DNA of 64,000 nucleotides from Flavobacterium acetivorans (GTDB lineage Bacteria; Bacteroidota; Bacteroidia; Flavobacteriales; Flavobacteriaceae), in assembly GCF_020911885.1 (NCBI RefSeq), contig NZ_CP087132.1:744001-808000 (forward strand), in the 5' to 3' direction. A model generated the notes under the pieces. The model was not told the origin of the DNA. It saw only the letters and a program-made list of their open reading frames with translations, and ran no database searches. Made by a program: the position numbers and the translations under genes. Positions 52,191 through 62,900 of this stretch are shown here, piece after piece. The stretch's first letter is position 1, and each line of letters opens with the position of its first letter.

Positions 52191-52544
52191 CAATTTTGTT
52201 GTTGAAATTATTTTATTTAGTATTCTTAAAATCTCTGATAAATCATTCAAAAGCACTTCACAATCAGGATAAGCTTGATGTGCGTTGCACAAAAACAACC
52301 AATATTCTGTTTCGTCAGCTTCTTTAATCGCGATTTTTAATTTATGGATAAAATCAGCTTTACTCTCTGCATTTTGGGATTCTTTCGAATTTGCTCCGAT
52401 TGAAGTACCACTTTTCAGTAATTGATTAGCAATCACAAATTTCTTTTTTTCTTGTAACTCTTCCGTGTAATCAATTATTTTAAAAGCAAAATCAAATGTT
52501 TTAATCAAAAGAACATAGTCTTTATATTTTTCGTTGAAAGTCAT
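52182..52544 (-). CDS. Four-helix bundle protein (23S rRNA intervening-sequence protein family)
   Basis: A 120-residue all-helical protein of the TIGR02436 four-helix-bundle family: QLLKSGTSIGANSKESQNAESKADFIHKLKIAIKEADETEYWL is the family core (given here in parts, residues about 42-82). It was first named from proteins encoded in 23S rRNA intervening sequences, but many are stand-alone genes. It lies between hppD and hmgA, flanked by AT-rich inverted repeats. Function unknown. It may have been inserted into a previously contiguous tyrosine operon. Confidence 0.88.
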   Translation of the reverse strand: MTFNEKYKDYVLLIKTFDFAFKIIDYTEELQEKKKFVIANQLLKSGTSIGANSKESQNAESKADFIHKLKIAIKEADETEYWLFLCNAHQAYPDCEVLLNDLSEILRILNKIISTTKLNN

Positions 52545-52668
52545 ATTTTTTTAAATTACAAAATCAGTTAATACTGACAACTAGATAATTATCATAAAAA
52601 AACAAGCCATTTAGCATACTCGATTTTTAATTATCCAATTTACACATTATCTAATTATCTAATTTGTT

Positions 52669-53826
52669 TTACTCTACCCAAGATTTGTAATATTGACCAT
52701 CATCTAATCCCATAGCTTCTTCGGTAACCATTAGAGGGCGAAACGTATCGACCATAACTGCCAATTCGTGGGTTATCGTCTGACCGATACTACGCTCCAT
52801 GGCTCCAGGAGCGGGTCCGTGTGGAATTCCTTTTGGATGCAACGTGATATGACCTTGCTCGATATTGTTGCGCGACATGAAATCGCCATCTACATAATAC
52901 AAAACCTCATCACTGTCAATATTGCTGTGATTATAAGGCGCGGGAATGGCTTTTGGATGGTAATCGTACAGCCTTGGAACAAAAGAGCAAACCACGAAAG
53001 TCGAAGTTTCAAAAGTTTGGTGTACTGGTGGCGGCTGATGCACGCGACCGGTTATAGGCTCAAAATTATGGATGCTAAAACCATAAGGAAAATTATACCC
53101 ATCCCAACCTACTACGTCAAAAGGATGCGTTGCATAAATCACTTCGTGAATCATTCCTTCTTTCTTGATTTTGATCAAGAAATCTCCTTTTTCATCATGC
53201 GTTTCCAATTCATTAGGCAAGATAAAGTCGCGTTCGCAAAATGGGGAATGCTCTAAGTGTTGCCCTGATTCGTTTTTGTAACGTTTTGGTGTGTAAAAAG
53301 GCGCAAAAGATTCAACGTAGAAAAGTCGGTTTTCTATAGTTTCAAAATCAATTTGGTAAATCATTCCGCGAGGAATAATCAAATAATCACCGTATTCAAA
53401 GGGAATATTCCCCATCATAGTACGCAATTTCCCTTTTCCTTTGTGGATGAAAATCATTTCATCGGCATCGGCATTTTTATAGAAATAGTTGCGTAGTGAT
53501 TGCTTTGGCGCTGCTAATCCTATCGTACAATCTTTATTGACAAGCATGGGTTTGCGGCTATCTAGAAAATCGTCTTCGGGCTTTAACTCAAACCCTTTTA
53601 ACAATAATGATTTGATGTTTTTACCTATCGCTATTTTAGGCTCAACCGAATAGGATTTCAAAATTTCCTTTACTTGTGTTGGTCTGTGAACGTGATATAA
53701 TAATGACGAATGACCATGAAACCCTTCTGTTCCAAAGAGTTGTTCATAATACAAACCGCCATTTGGTTTTTCAAATTGTGTGTGTCTTTTTTGGGGGAAA
53801 CTCCCTAATTTATGGTATAGAGGCAT
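52669..53826 (-). CDS. hmgA: Homogentisate 1,2-dioxygenase
   Basis: A 385-residue iron dioxygenase opening homogentisate to maleylacetoacetate. Motifs: FEKPNGGLYYEQLFGTEGFHGHSSLLYH at the start, DEMIFIHKGKGKLRTMMG, DYLIIPRGMIYQI, GWDGYNFPYGFSIHNFEPITGRVHQPP and GPAPGAMERSIGQ (each quoted in parts). With hppD it forms the tyrosine degradation pathway. The next enzymes (maleylacetoacetate isomerase, fumarylacetoacetase) are not in the window. Confidence 0.95.
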   Translation of the reverse strand: MPLYHKLGSFPQKRHTQFEKPNGGLYYEQLFGTEGFHGHSSLLYHVHRPTQVKEILKSYSVEPKIAIGKNIKSLLLKGFELKPEDDFLDSRKPMLVNKDCTIGLAAPKQSLRNYFYKNADADEMIFIHKGKGKLRTMMGNIPFEYGDYLIIPRGMIYQIDFETIENRLFYVESFAPFYTPKRYKNESGQHLEHSPFCERDFILPNELETHDEKGDFLIKIKKEGMIHEVIYATHPFDVVGWDGYNFPYGFSIHNFEPITGRVHQPPPVHQTFETSTFVVCSFVPRLYDYHPKAIPAPYNHSNIDSDEVLYYVDGDFMSRNNIEQGHITLHPKGIPHGPAPGAMERSIGQTITHELAVMVDTFRPLMVTEEAMGLDDGQYYKSWVE

Positions 53827-54010
53827 GATTTTTTTGTTTAAAAGTGTAACAAATTAAAGTTGAGATTACTTTATAATGTGTTATGATAAATCAAAAAAAG
53901 TGTCCTTATTCAGGATTTCTCTTGATAAGGAATTGAAGATACTCTAATAAACCTAGCCATTTTGTTTTCATTATAACAAATATCGGAATTTTTATTAAAA
54001 TAAAATAAAT

Positions 54011-56212
54011 TTAAAATAAAAATCCAACACTAATCCAAGTATAGCTTCTTGAGTTCTCAGGAGACCAGGAATATTTTATTTCGATGGGACCAATAACCGT
54101 TTCTAGCCCATAACCAAAAGCATAACCAGAATATTTAGGAATAGAAACCCAATTCGTTGTCTCGAAAAGTTTATCTCCCAAGTTAGCAAAATTAGCCGAA
54201 AAATTGATGTGGTTTCTTCTATAAAACTCATAATCAATAGTTGCTGAGGACTTTATATAACTATTGGCCGTTATGCTCAAAAAATCATAACCGTAAAAGT
54301 GTCTGAAATTATTTATCATATTATAACCGTAGCCACCCAATGTAAAATTAAAAAATGGCACACTTTCTTTGCCTATTGAAAAACCGGCTTCAGTTTGAAA
54401 TTTCATCGTGACTTTATCAAAAATGCTGGTTGCAAATCCAAAATCAGCCTTTGCTATAGAAAAAGGATTGAACTCATTTGTATAATTTGACGAAAACAAA
54501 TAGGATTGAACATCCCCAGAAAAATACCAGCCTTTTTTTGGAAAATATTTATCATCAAAGGAATCGTATTTTAAGTATCCGAAAACACTCCCATAGGTAC
54601 TTCTATCAATTATTGGATCTGCATTGGCAATAGTTTCTGACTTAATTTTCAAAAATTTAAACTCAACTCCTCCTCCTAGCAAAAATTTACGCACAAATAA
54701 AGATTGAAAATAAACTTGATTTGTCACATCCGAAAAATCAACATTAATGGCTTTTATTCCAAAATCATCAGGATCCAGTCCGCTAATTTCCTTGGCTATA
54801 TTTTTGTTAAATTGATTAAAGGAAGACTTAAAACCTAAACTTAAATTGAATCCATTTTCAATATAATAATCAAAATTATAACGAAAATTATCTCCTAAGA
54901 CAACATCAAATGAGGCTACATCATTCTTAAAAAAAGTTTTTTTTCGAGACAGATTTACTAACACCCCACTCTTATAAAGACCGTCATAATGCAAACCAAA
55001 TTTAAGATACGATTTTGTAGGATTCTCTTTTATTGTAAGATTCAAATTATCGCCTTCCATTTCCGGATTTAAGGAATAGGTGATAGCACTAAAATTTTGT
55101 GTCGAATTAATATTATTAATCCCCGCCTCCAGTTGTTTGTAACTAATTTTAGAGCCTGATTTAAATCGAAGTTTACCTATAATATAATCTCTGGTGAAAT
55201 TATCCAAATCATTGCAATTTATACTTTTAATATTCAGAGAATCCGACACCAGCTTCAACTTTGGCTTTGCATATTTATTAGAACTGTCAGCCAACAGTTC
55301 AATTTTTTCATAAACCGAAAAGGTAGCATCTTCTCCTTTTACAATAATTTCTCTTCCTTTATCAAAGGAAACAACACCATAGTTTTTAATATCCGGTTTT
55401 ATATAAATATCCGTTTTTTTTACATTTGCTTTCATTTTTTCAATCGAATGAAGATTTGTAATCTGAACTAAGATTTTAGTTGCATCTTTAAGAGAATATC
55501 GGTCCAGTAAATCATTCTGTACATCTACCCCTATAATAACGTCGGCACCCAACTTCTTAATTTCATCTATGGGATAATTATTAGTCACGCCTCCATCAAC
55601 TAGGAGTTTACCATCTATTTCAACAGGTGAAAATAAAGAAGGAAAAGCAGCACTAGCAATCATTGCCTGTGCTAGATTGCCACGATCCAAGATGATCTGT
55701 TCCCCCGTTTCAATATTGGATCCGATACATAAAAAAGGAGTTGGCAATTGATTGAAATCCCTAATATGTCTAACATTTCGAGTTAGTCTACTCAACAAAT
55801 TAAAATTATAAAGCCCCTTAGAAAGCGCCTTTGGAATTCCTATTTTAAAATCATTAAAAGGCAAGCTAAGCGCATATAAGTCATCATTTCTCTTTTCATA
55901 AAAATTCTTAGACGCTCGTGGAATATAGTCGCTTAATAACTCATCAAAATTGGTTTCTCGAAAAATAGAATCCAGTTGAGCCGCATTATAACCCGAAGCG
56001 TATAACCCTCCTACCACAGCTCCCATACTTGTTCCTCCTATAAAATCAATCTTCACGCCAGCATCTTCAAGAACTTTAAGGACACCTATATGTGCAAATC
56101 CTTTCGCTCCTCCACCACTTAAAACCAAACCTACCTTGACTCTTTTCTGTTCTTGCGCAAACAAGGCTATACTTGAAAAAAAAATAAGAAATAAAAGTGC
56201 TTGTTTTTTCAT
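54011..56212 (-). CDS. Patatin-like phospholipase fused to an outer-membrane barrel (PlpD-like)
   Basis: A 733-residue exported protein. Signal peptide (MKKQALLFLIFFSSIALFAQ), then a patatin domain with oxyanion loop SGGGAKGFAHIGVL (32-45), nucleophile S62 (GGTSMGAVVGG) and dyad D206 (VDGGVTNNYP). A POTRA-like linker (about 330-420) leads to a C-terminal Omp85/BamA-type barrel ending in F (VGFLF). The layout matches type Vd autotransporter/PlpD-like proteins, which present a lipase at the surface. The catalytic dyad is intact. Confidence 0.9.
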   Translation of the reverse strand: MKKQALLFLIFFSSIALFAQEQKRVKVGLVLSGGGAKGFAHIGVLKVLEDAGVKIDFIGGTSMGAVVGGLYASGYNAAQLDSIFRETNFDELLSDYIPRASKNFYEKRNDDLYALSLPFNDFKIGIPKALSKGLYNFNLLSRLTRNVRHIRDFNQLPTPFLCIGSNIETGEQIILDRGNLAQAMIASAAFPSLFSPVEIDGKLLVDGGVTNNYPIDEIKKLGADVIIGVDVQNDLLDRYSLKDATKILVQITNLHSIEKMKANVKKTDIYIKPDIKNYGVVSFDKGREIIVKGEDATFSVYEKIELLADSSNKYAKPKLKLVSDSLNIKSINCNDLDNFTRDYIIGKLRFKSGSKISYKQLEAGINNINSTQNFSAITYSLNPEMEGDNLNLTIKENPTKSYLKFGLHYDGLYKSGVLVNLSRKKTFFKNDVASFDVVLGDNFRYNFDYYIENGFNLSLGFKSSFNQFNKNIAKEISGLDPDDFGIKAINVDFSDVTNQVYFQSLFVRKFLLGGGVEFKFLKIKSETIANADPIIDRSTYGSVFGYLKYDSFDDKYFPKKGWYFSGDVQSYLFSSNYTNEFNPFSIAKADFGFATSIFDKVTMKFQTEAGFSIGKESVPFFNFTLGGYGYNMINNFRHFYGYDFLSITANSYIKSSATIDYEFYRRNHINFSANFANLGDKLFETTNWVSIPKYSGYAFGYGLETVIGPIEIKYSWSPENSRSYTWISVGFLF

Positions 56213-56266
56213 AAAAGTGTTTGTTTCTATTTGGGTACTTGGATCTCTAGAAATTACTGTATCACA

Positions 56267-58066
56267 TTACTCCTGTATTGTTTTGTAAAAGTCGGCAATT
56301 TTTTTTGCTTTCGATATACCTATAACATCAGAAATTTCTTTTTCTGTCGCTAACTTTAATCTTTTAACACTTTTAAAATGTTGTATTAACGTCAACATCG
56401 TTTTCTCGCCAATTCCAGGAATCGATTCTATCGAAGAATTTAAAGCCGCCTTGCTTCTTTTATCCCTATGATGTGTAATTCCAAATCGATGCGCTTCGTT
56501 TCTCAATTGCTGAATCACCTTTAAAGTTTCTGATTTCTTATCTAAATACAAAGGGACAGAATCTCCGGGATAAAACAGCTCTTCGAGTCTTTTGGCAATG
56601 CCAATGATGGCTATTTTTCCTCTCAATCCCAACTCGTCCAAGCTCTTAAGCGCTGATGACAATTGCCCTTTTCCTCCATCGATAATTATCAACTGCGGCA
56701 AAGGTTCTTTCTCATCCAAAAGCCTTTTGTAACGTCTATAAACCACTTCTTGCATCGAAGCAAAATCATCAGGTCCTTCGACCGTTTTTATATTAAAATG
56801 ACGGTAATCCTTTTTACTTGGTTTTCCATCTTTGAAAACCACACAAGCTGCAACCGGATTGGTACCCTGAATATTCGAATTATCAAAACACTCAATATGG
56901 CGCGGTTCCACATGGAGCCGTAGGTCTTTTTGCATCTGCGCCATAATTCTATTGGCATGCCTATCAGGATCCACAATTTGCAATTGTTTCAGCTGTTCAA
57001 TTCTATAAAATTTAGCATTTCGAATTGAAAGATCCAATATCTGTTTTTTATCGCCCAACTGTGGTACCGAAACTTTTATGTTTTCTCCTAAATCGACAGG
57101 AAATGGCACTAATATTTCTTTGGAAAGCAATTGAAAACGCTCCCGAAGTTCAATTATTGCTAACTCAAGTAATTCCTCGTCTGTTTCCTCCAGCTTCTTT
57201 TTGATCTCCATTGTATGGGATCGGATAATGGAACCGTGTGAAATTTGCAAAAAATTCACATAAGCGGCGCTTTCGTCCGAAACGATCGAAAACACATCCA
57301 CATTAGTAATTTTGGGATTTACTATGGTCGAACGTGATTGATAATTTTCAAGCACTTCAATTTTTTCCTTAATTTTTTGTGCTTCCTCAAAATGCATATT
57401 TTGAGCCAGCTCCGTCATTACTCTTTTGAAATCTTTCATGCTTTCTTTGAAATTCCCTTTCAAAATTTCGCGAATGGCATCCACTTGTTTTTGGTAATTT
57501 TCTAAGGTTTCCAATCCTTCGCAAGGCCCTTTACAATTCCCAATATGGTATTCGAGGCAAACCTTAAATTTCCCACTTTCTATATTGGATTCACTTAAAT
57601 CATAATTACACGTTCGAAGCGGATACAACTCTTTTATTAGTTCTAAAATGGTATTTACCGTCTTAAAACTGGTATAAGGTCCAAAATATTCCGAACCGTC
57701 TTTGACCATTCTTCTGGTGGCGAAAATCCTAGAAAAAGATTCTTTTTTTATACACAACCAAGGATAACTTTTGTCATCACGCAACAGCACATTATATCTG
57801 GGCTGCAAGGTTTTTATCAGGTTATTTTCCAATAAAAGCGCATCCGTTTCCGTAGGAACAACAATGTGTTTAATCGTTACAATTTTCTTGACCAGAACAT
57901 TAGTTTTGGCCGTATCATGAATTTTATTAAAATAGGAAGAAACCCTTTTTTTTAAATTCTTAGCCTTACCTACATATAAAATTTTTCCCTGTTTATCATA
58001 ATATTGATATACGCCGGGATCGTCAGGCAAGGTTTGAATTTGAAGTTCGAGAGTTGGGTTTTGCAT
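56267..58066 (-). CDS. uvrC: Excinuclease ABC subunit C
   Basis: A 599-residue nucleotide-excision-repair nuclease. The GIY-YIG domain is at the start (DPGVYQYYDKQGKILYVGKAKNLKKRV, G18-Y20 and Y31-G33), with catalytic R39-like arginine. A UVR domain (FEEAQKIKEKIEVLENYQ) is near 230, the RNase H-like second nuclease domain has IECFDNSNIQG and IIDGGKGQLSSALK, and C-terminal helix-hairpin-helix motifs are present (SIESIPGIGEKTML). uvrA and uvrB are elsewhere. Confidence 0.96.
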   Translation of the reverse strand: MQNPTLELQIQTLPDDPGVYQYYDKQGKILYVGKAKNLKKRVSSYFNKIHDTAKTNVLVKKIVTIKHIVVPTETDALLLENNLIKTLQPRYNVLLRDDKSYPWLCIKKESFSRIFATRRMVKDGSEYFGPYTSFKTVNTILELIKELYPLRTCNYDLSESNIESGKFKVCLEYHIGNCKGPCEGLETLENYQKQVDAIREILKGNFKESMKDFKRVMTELAQNMHFEEAQKIKEKIEVLENYQSRSTIVNPKITNVDVFSIVSDESAAYVNFLQISHGSIIRSHTMEIKKKLEETDEELLELAIIELRERFQLLSKEILVPFPVDLGENIKVSVPQLGDKKQILDLSIRNAKFYRIEQLKQLQIVDPDRHANRIMAQMQKDLRLHVEPRHIECFDNSNIQGTNPVAACVVFKDGKPSKKDYRHFNIKTVEGPDDFASMQEVVYRRYKRLLDEKEPLPQLIIIDGGKGQLSSALKSLDELGLRGKIAIIGIAKRLEELFYPGDSVPLYLDKKSETLKVIQQLRNEAHRFGITHHRDKRSKAALNSSIESIPGIGEKTMLTLIQHFKSVKRLKLATEKEISDVIGISKAKKIADFYKTIQE

Positions 58067-58220
58067 TATAATTTTATTTCACAAGGATACGCGATCGCAC
58101 TTAAAACTAAGAAGTGATTTTATTAATTTGAATTCATTTCAAATTTACGAAATCCAAATAATTATTTCTACTTTTAGATTTTTTATTCCCTATGAAAAGC
58201 ATAAAAACCCAAATCAATCG

Positions 58221-58793
58221 ATGATGGAAACCAATAAAAAAGAATTACGCTCAAAATACAAAGACTTAAGAAAACAACTTTCTGAAAAGGAAAGAGAAGA
58301 AATGAGTTTAGCTATTGCCAATAAATTGCTAGAGCTTCCCATTTGGGAGAAAAACTACTTTCATGTTTTCCTACCCATTACTGAACAAAAGGAAGTCGAT
58401 ACCGAATTGATATTACATTTACTTTCAGGTAAAGACAAGGAAACCATAATTTCGAAAGCTGATTTTGAAACCAGAAAAATGACCCATTTCTTACTGACAG
58501 ACAATACCAAAATCAAAAAAAACGAGTACCATATCCCTGAACCCCTTGATGGAATTGAAGTACCGTCTCATAAAATTGAGGTTGTTTTTGTTCCATTACT
58601 TGCTTTTGACAAAAAAGGACATCGCATAGGCTACGGCAAAGGTTTCTACGATAATTTCCTTGCTGAATGCGCACCGGAAACCATAAAAATTGGTCTTTCT
58701 TTTTTTGAGGCCGAACAATCAATTGCTGATACCCATGAAAATGACATCAAATTGGATTATTGCGTGACACCAAATGAAATCTATCAATTCTGA
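58221..58793 (+). CDS. 5-Formyltetrahydrofolate cyclo-ligase
   Basis: A 190-residue enzyme making 5,10-methenyl-THF from 5-formyl-THF with ATP. The Mg-ATP loop GHRIGYGKGFYDNFLA is present near residue 135, and the N-terminus KKELRSKYKDLRKQLS is typical. The frame opens upstream to 58128, but ATG 58221 (or the next codon, 58224) matches the family start. It converges on lspA with a terminator between. Confidence 0.92.
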   Translation: MMETNKKELRSKYKDLRKQLSEKEREEMSLAIANKLLELPIWEKNYFHVFLPITEQKEVDTELILHLLSGKDKETIISKADFETRKMTHFLLTDNTKIKKNEYHIPEPLDGIEVPSHKIEVVFVPLLAFDKKGHRIGYGKGFYDNFLAECAPETIKIGLSFFEAEQSIADTHENDIKLDYCVTPNEIYQF

Positions 58794-58830
58794 TTATTAC
58801 TATCACAATTAAAAAACCACGTTATCATCA

Positions 58831-58872
58831 AAAAAAAAGACCTATTTCAAATTACGAAACAGGTCTTTTTAA
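58831..58872. terminator. Bidirectional terminator between the cyclo-ligase gene and lspA
   Basis: Stem aaaaagacctatttc / gaaacaggtcttttt with A and T tracts (one internal mismatch), between convergent genes. Confidence 0.8.
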
Positions 58873-58889
58873 TATACTGATCTTAAATC

Positions 58890-59492
58890 TTATTCCTGAT
58901 GATGAAATGCTTTTTTATTGAAAACAATCAATATTCCAACACCGGTAGAAATAGCTACATCGGCAATATTGAATATAGCATTAAAAAAAGTAAAATCTTT
59001 TCCTCCCCAAATTGGCAACCAACTAGGCAAATTTCCATGCCAAAAAGGAAAATAAAACATATCTACCACTTTGCCGTGAAACAAAGTGCCATAAGGATTC
59101 TCTGAAAACAAAGTCGCCAGTTGAGCATGACTGTCATTGAAAATTAATCCGTAAAAAACCGAATCTATTATATTACCAAAAGCCCCTGCAAGAATTAACG
59201 CTATGGAAACAATCAAATAATTAGAACTGTGTTTTCTTTCTACAGAATCCCACAACCAATATCCAATTCCTACAACTGCACCCAGTCTAAAAAGAGTCAA
59301 AATTAATTTGCCGTATTCTCCTGGAATTTCAGTACCCCAAGCCATTCCTTCATTTTCAATAAATAGAATTTTGAACCAATTGAAAACTTCTACTTCCTCA
59401 CCTAAGATAAAATTAGTTTTGATGTATATTTTAGAAAGCTGATCAACAATCAGTATAAGGAAGATCAGTAAATACGCTTTTCGTAATGACAT
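58890..59492 (-). CDS. lspA: Lipoprotein signal peptidase (signal peptidase II)
   Basis: A 200-residue four-TM aspartic peptidase that removes lipoprotein signal peptides. Catalytic Asp residues are D110 (AGAFGNIIDSVFYG) and D178 (FFNAIFNIADVAIS); VDQLSKIYIK near residue 16 is conserved. It is longer than E. coli LspA (164) by a periplasmic loop (HAQLATLF...DFTF). It follows the dksA-like gene on the same strand, but a terminator separates them. Confidence 0.95.
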   Translation of the reverse strand: MSLRKAYLLIFLILIVDQLSKIYIKTNFILGEEVEVFNWFKILFIENEGMAWGTEIPGEYGKLILTLFRLGAVVGIGYWLWDSVERKHSSNYLIVSIALILAGAFGNIIDSVFYGLIFNDSHAQLATLFSENPYGTLFHGKVVDMFYFPFWHGNLPSWLPIWGGKDFTFFNAIFNIADVAISTGVGILIVFNKKAFHHQE

Positions 59493-59529
59493 TTTTTAAA
59501 TTTTAAGTCCGTAAAAGTAATAATTTAAT

Positions 59530-59557
59530 CAAAAAAAACGCTCCCAATGGAGCGTTA
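59530..59557 (-). terminator. Terminator of the ileS / dksA-like operon
   Basis: On the minus strand aacgctcc / ggagcgtt with a four-base loop, then TTTTTTTT, about 24 bases past the dksA-like stop. Confidence 0.8.
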
Positions 59558-59580
59558 AATATTTATATAACGAAAGTTGA

Positions 59581-59961
59581 TTATCGCTGTAAATTTTTAG
59601 CCTCTATGCTCATCGTAGCATGAGGTACAATTTTCAATCTGTCTTTATTGATCAACTTTCCGGTTACTTTACAAATCCCATAAGTTTTGTTTTCCACACG
59701 GAATAAAGCGTTTTTCAAATCGCGAATAAACTTCTCCTGACGAATGGCCAATTGTGAGTTTGCTTCTTTAGACATGGTTTCGCTACCTTCTTCAAATGCT
59801 TTGAAAGTAGGCGATGTATCATCGGTACCATTATTCAAATCATTCATATAGGCGCTTTTTATCAAATCTAAATCCGCTTGTGCTTTTTCAATTTTCTTTA
59901 GAATTATCTCTTTGAACTCTGCCAAATCGGCATCAGAGTATCTTGTTGCTTCTTCTACCAT
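59581..59961 (-). CDS. TraR/DksA family protein with a degenerate zinc finger
   Basis: A 126-residue DksA-like protein. The N-terminal coiled coil (about residues 10-90) and the C-terminal finger region YGICKVTGKLINKDRLKIVPHATMSIE are recognisable, but only one of the four zinc cysteines (C97) remains; T100 stands in the place of the second and the later pair is lost. Similar cysteine-poor DksA proteins are common in Bacteroidota. Whether it still binds RNA polymerase secondary channel with ppGpp is unproven. It follows ileS by seven bases. Confidence 0.88.
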   Translation of the reverse strand: MVEEATRYSDADLAEFKEIILKKIEKAQADLDLIKSAYMNDLNNGTDDTSPTFKAFEEGSETMSKEANSQLAIRQEKFIRDLKNALFRVENKTYGICKVTGKLINKDRLKIVPHATMSIEAKNLQR

Positions 59962-59968
59962 AACCTAA

Positions 59969-62900
59969 TTATTTAGTAATTGTTATTCTTGTTTTTATCT
60001 CATCAAACTCAATTTCTGTACCACTTTCTAATTCATCCACAAAAACCAAATCACTGGTTAATGTTTCTGATTTGATATAGTCTTCATTTTTAAGAATTGC
60101 TTGTTCCAAAAGTCCATCTCTTTTCAATTGAACCTTAATTTTATCAGTAACTTCAAATCCTGAATCTTTACGGATATTCTGGATTCTGTTCACTAATTCC
60201 CTCGCAATTCCCTCTTGTTTCAACTCTTCAGAAATTGTAATATCTAATGCAACCGTTATTCCGTTTGAATTAGCTACCAACCAACCTTCAATATCTTGCG
60301 ATGTTATCTCTACATCTTCTAATGATAAAGTTACGTCTTTTCCTGCAATAACAATTTTCAGGCTTCCTTCCTTGTCCAACTCGTTGATTTGATCCGCCGA
60401 AAAACCTTGTATCTCCTTAGAAATCAAGCCCATATCCTTACCAAAACGAGGTCCAAGTGCCTTAAAATTAGGTTTAATTTGTTTCACTAAAACACCTGAA
60501 GCATCGTCTAAAAGTTGAATTTCTTTGACGTTTACCTCGGCTTTTATTAGCTCAGAAACCGCCTCAATTTCAGCCTTCTGATTCTCGTCAAGCACCGGTA
60601 TCATTACCTTTTGCAAGGGTTGACGCACCTTGATCATTTCCTTTTTACGAAGCGATAAAACCAGTGAAGAAATGGTTTGCGCCTTCTGCATTTTGCTCTC
60701 TAACGATTTATCAACAAAGTTTTCAACGTATTTTGGAAACTCAGCCAAATGTACACTATCATATTTTTCTGATTGTGTCGCCAAAGTTAAGTCTCTGTAA
60801 AGCTTGTCCATAAAGAACGGAGCGATTGGCGCACCCAGTTTACTGATGGTCAACAAACAGCTGTACAATGTTTGATAAGCTGCAATTTTATCCTGCGCAT
60901 ATTCGCCTTTCCAGAAACGACGACGACACAAACGAACGTACCAGTTACTCAGATTTTCCTGAACGAAATCAGAAATAGCGCGAGCCGCTTTTGTAGGTTC
61001 GTAATCGGCATAAAAACCATCCACGTCTTTTATCAAAGTGTTCAATTCCGAGATGATCCATTGGTCAATTTCCGGTCTTTCGTTTAACGGAATTTCGGCT
61101 TCCTCATGTTTAAATCCGTCAATGTTCGCGTACAAACTAAAGAACGAATAGGTATTGTAAAGTGTTCCGAAGAATTTTCGGCGCACCTCAGCAATTCCTT
61201 CCAAGTCAAATTTCAAGTTATCCCAAGGATTTGCATTCGAAATCATGTACCAACGCGTCGCATCAGGACCGTATTCTGCCAATGTTTCGAAAGGATCTGC
61301 AGCATTGCCTAGACGTTTAGACATTTTTTGCCCGTTTTTATCCAAAACCAATCCGTTGGAAACCACATTTTTATAGGCCACTTTGTCGAAAACCAAAGTC
61401 CCAATCGCATGCAAGGTATAAAACCAACCGCGTGTTTGATCCACTCCTTCGGCGATAAAATCGGCTGGGAAATCTTTGTTTTCGTCTATTTTATCTTTAT
61501 TTTCAAAAGGATAATGCCATTGTGCATAAGGCATAGACCCCGAATCAAACCAAACGTCGATCAAATCAGCCTCACGCTTCATTGGTTTTCCCGAAGCAGA
61601 AACCAAGGTGATTTCATCGACCACATTTTTATGCAAATCAATCAAATCGTAGTTTGATTCCGCCATGTTTCCAATTTCGAAACCTTTGAAAGGATTTTCT
61701 TTTTGGTATCCGGCCTGGATCGATTTTTCTATTTCATTGTATAATTCTTCAACCGATCCGATCAAGATTTCTTCGGTTCCTTCTTCCGTTCTCCAAATTG
61801 GCAACGGAATTCCCCAGTATCTTGAACGGGATAAGTTCCAGTCATTGGCATTTTTCAACCAATTTCCAAAACGACCTTCTCCGGTCGCTTTTGGTTTCCA
61901 ATTAATCGTTTCGTTCAAGTCGAACATACGGTCTCTAACTTCCGTTATTTTTATGAACCAAGAATCCAAAGGATAATATAAAATAGGCTTGTCGGTTCTC
62001 CAACAATGTGGATAACTGTGTACGTATTTCTCTACTTTGAAAGCTCTGTTTTCTTCTTTTAATCGAATGGCGATTTCAACATCTATCGAACGTTCCGGTG
62101 CTTGACCTTCATCGTAATATTCGTTTTTCACATATTTACCGGCATATTCACCCATATGAGAAGTGAATTTCCCTTGTAAATCGACCAAAGGAACCGGATT
62201 TCCATTTTCGTCCAAAACCAACATCGGCGGAACCTCAGGCGTAGCTTCTTTGGCCACTTTGGCATCATCGGCACCAAAAGTTGGCGCAGTGTGCACAATT
62301 CCTGTTCCGTCTTCCGTTGTAACGAAATCTCCTGAAATTACCCTAAAAGCATTTTCCGGATTTTGATACGGTAAAGTAAACGGCAATAATTGTTCGTAAC
62401 GAATACCAACTAAATCCGAACCTTTGCATTCCGCAAGAACTTGGTAAGGTGTTTTTTTGTCGCCTTCTTTGAAGTTTTCAAAATCAGCAGCTTCTGTACT
62501 TTCAAAAAATCCTTTCCCGAATTGTTTCCCAACTAAATTTTTAGCCAAAACAACCGTTATCGGTCTAAAAGTGTATTGATTGAAAGTTTTTACTAAAACA
62601 TAGTCAATTTTTGGACCAACGGTCAATGCCGTGTTAGAAGGCAAAGTCCAAGGAGTCGTCGTCCAAGCTAAAATATAAATATCGCCAAAACCTTGAAGAA
62701 ATTCTGGAAAAGTTTCATTTAATGCTTTAAACTGAGCTACGATGGTCGTATCCGTCACATCACGATAAGAACCCGGTTGGTTCACTTCGTGCGAACTCAA
62801 TCCTGTTCCCGCTTTTGGAGAATACGGTTGAATGGTGTAGCCTTTGTACATCAAATCCTTGTTGTAGATTTGTTTCAAAATCCACCAAACGGTTTCCATG

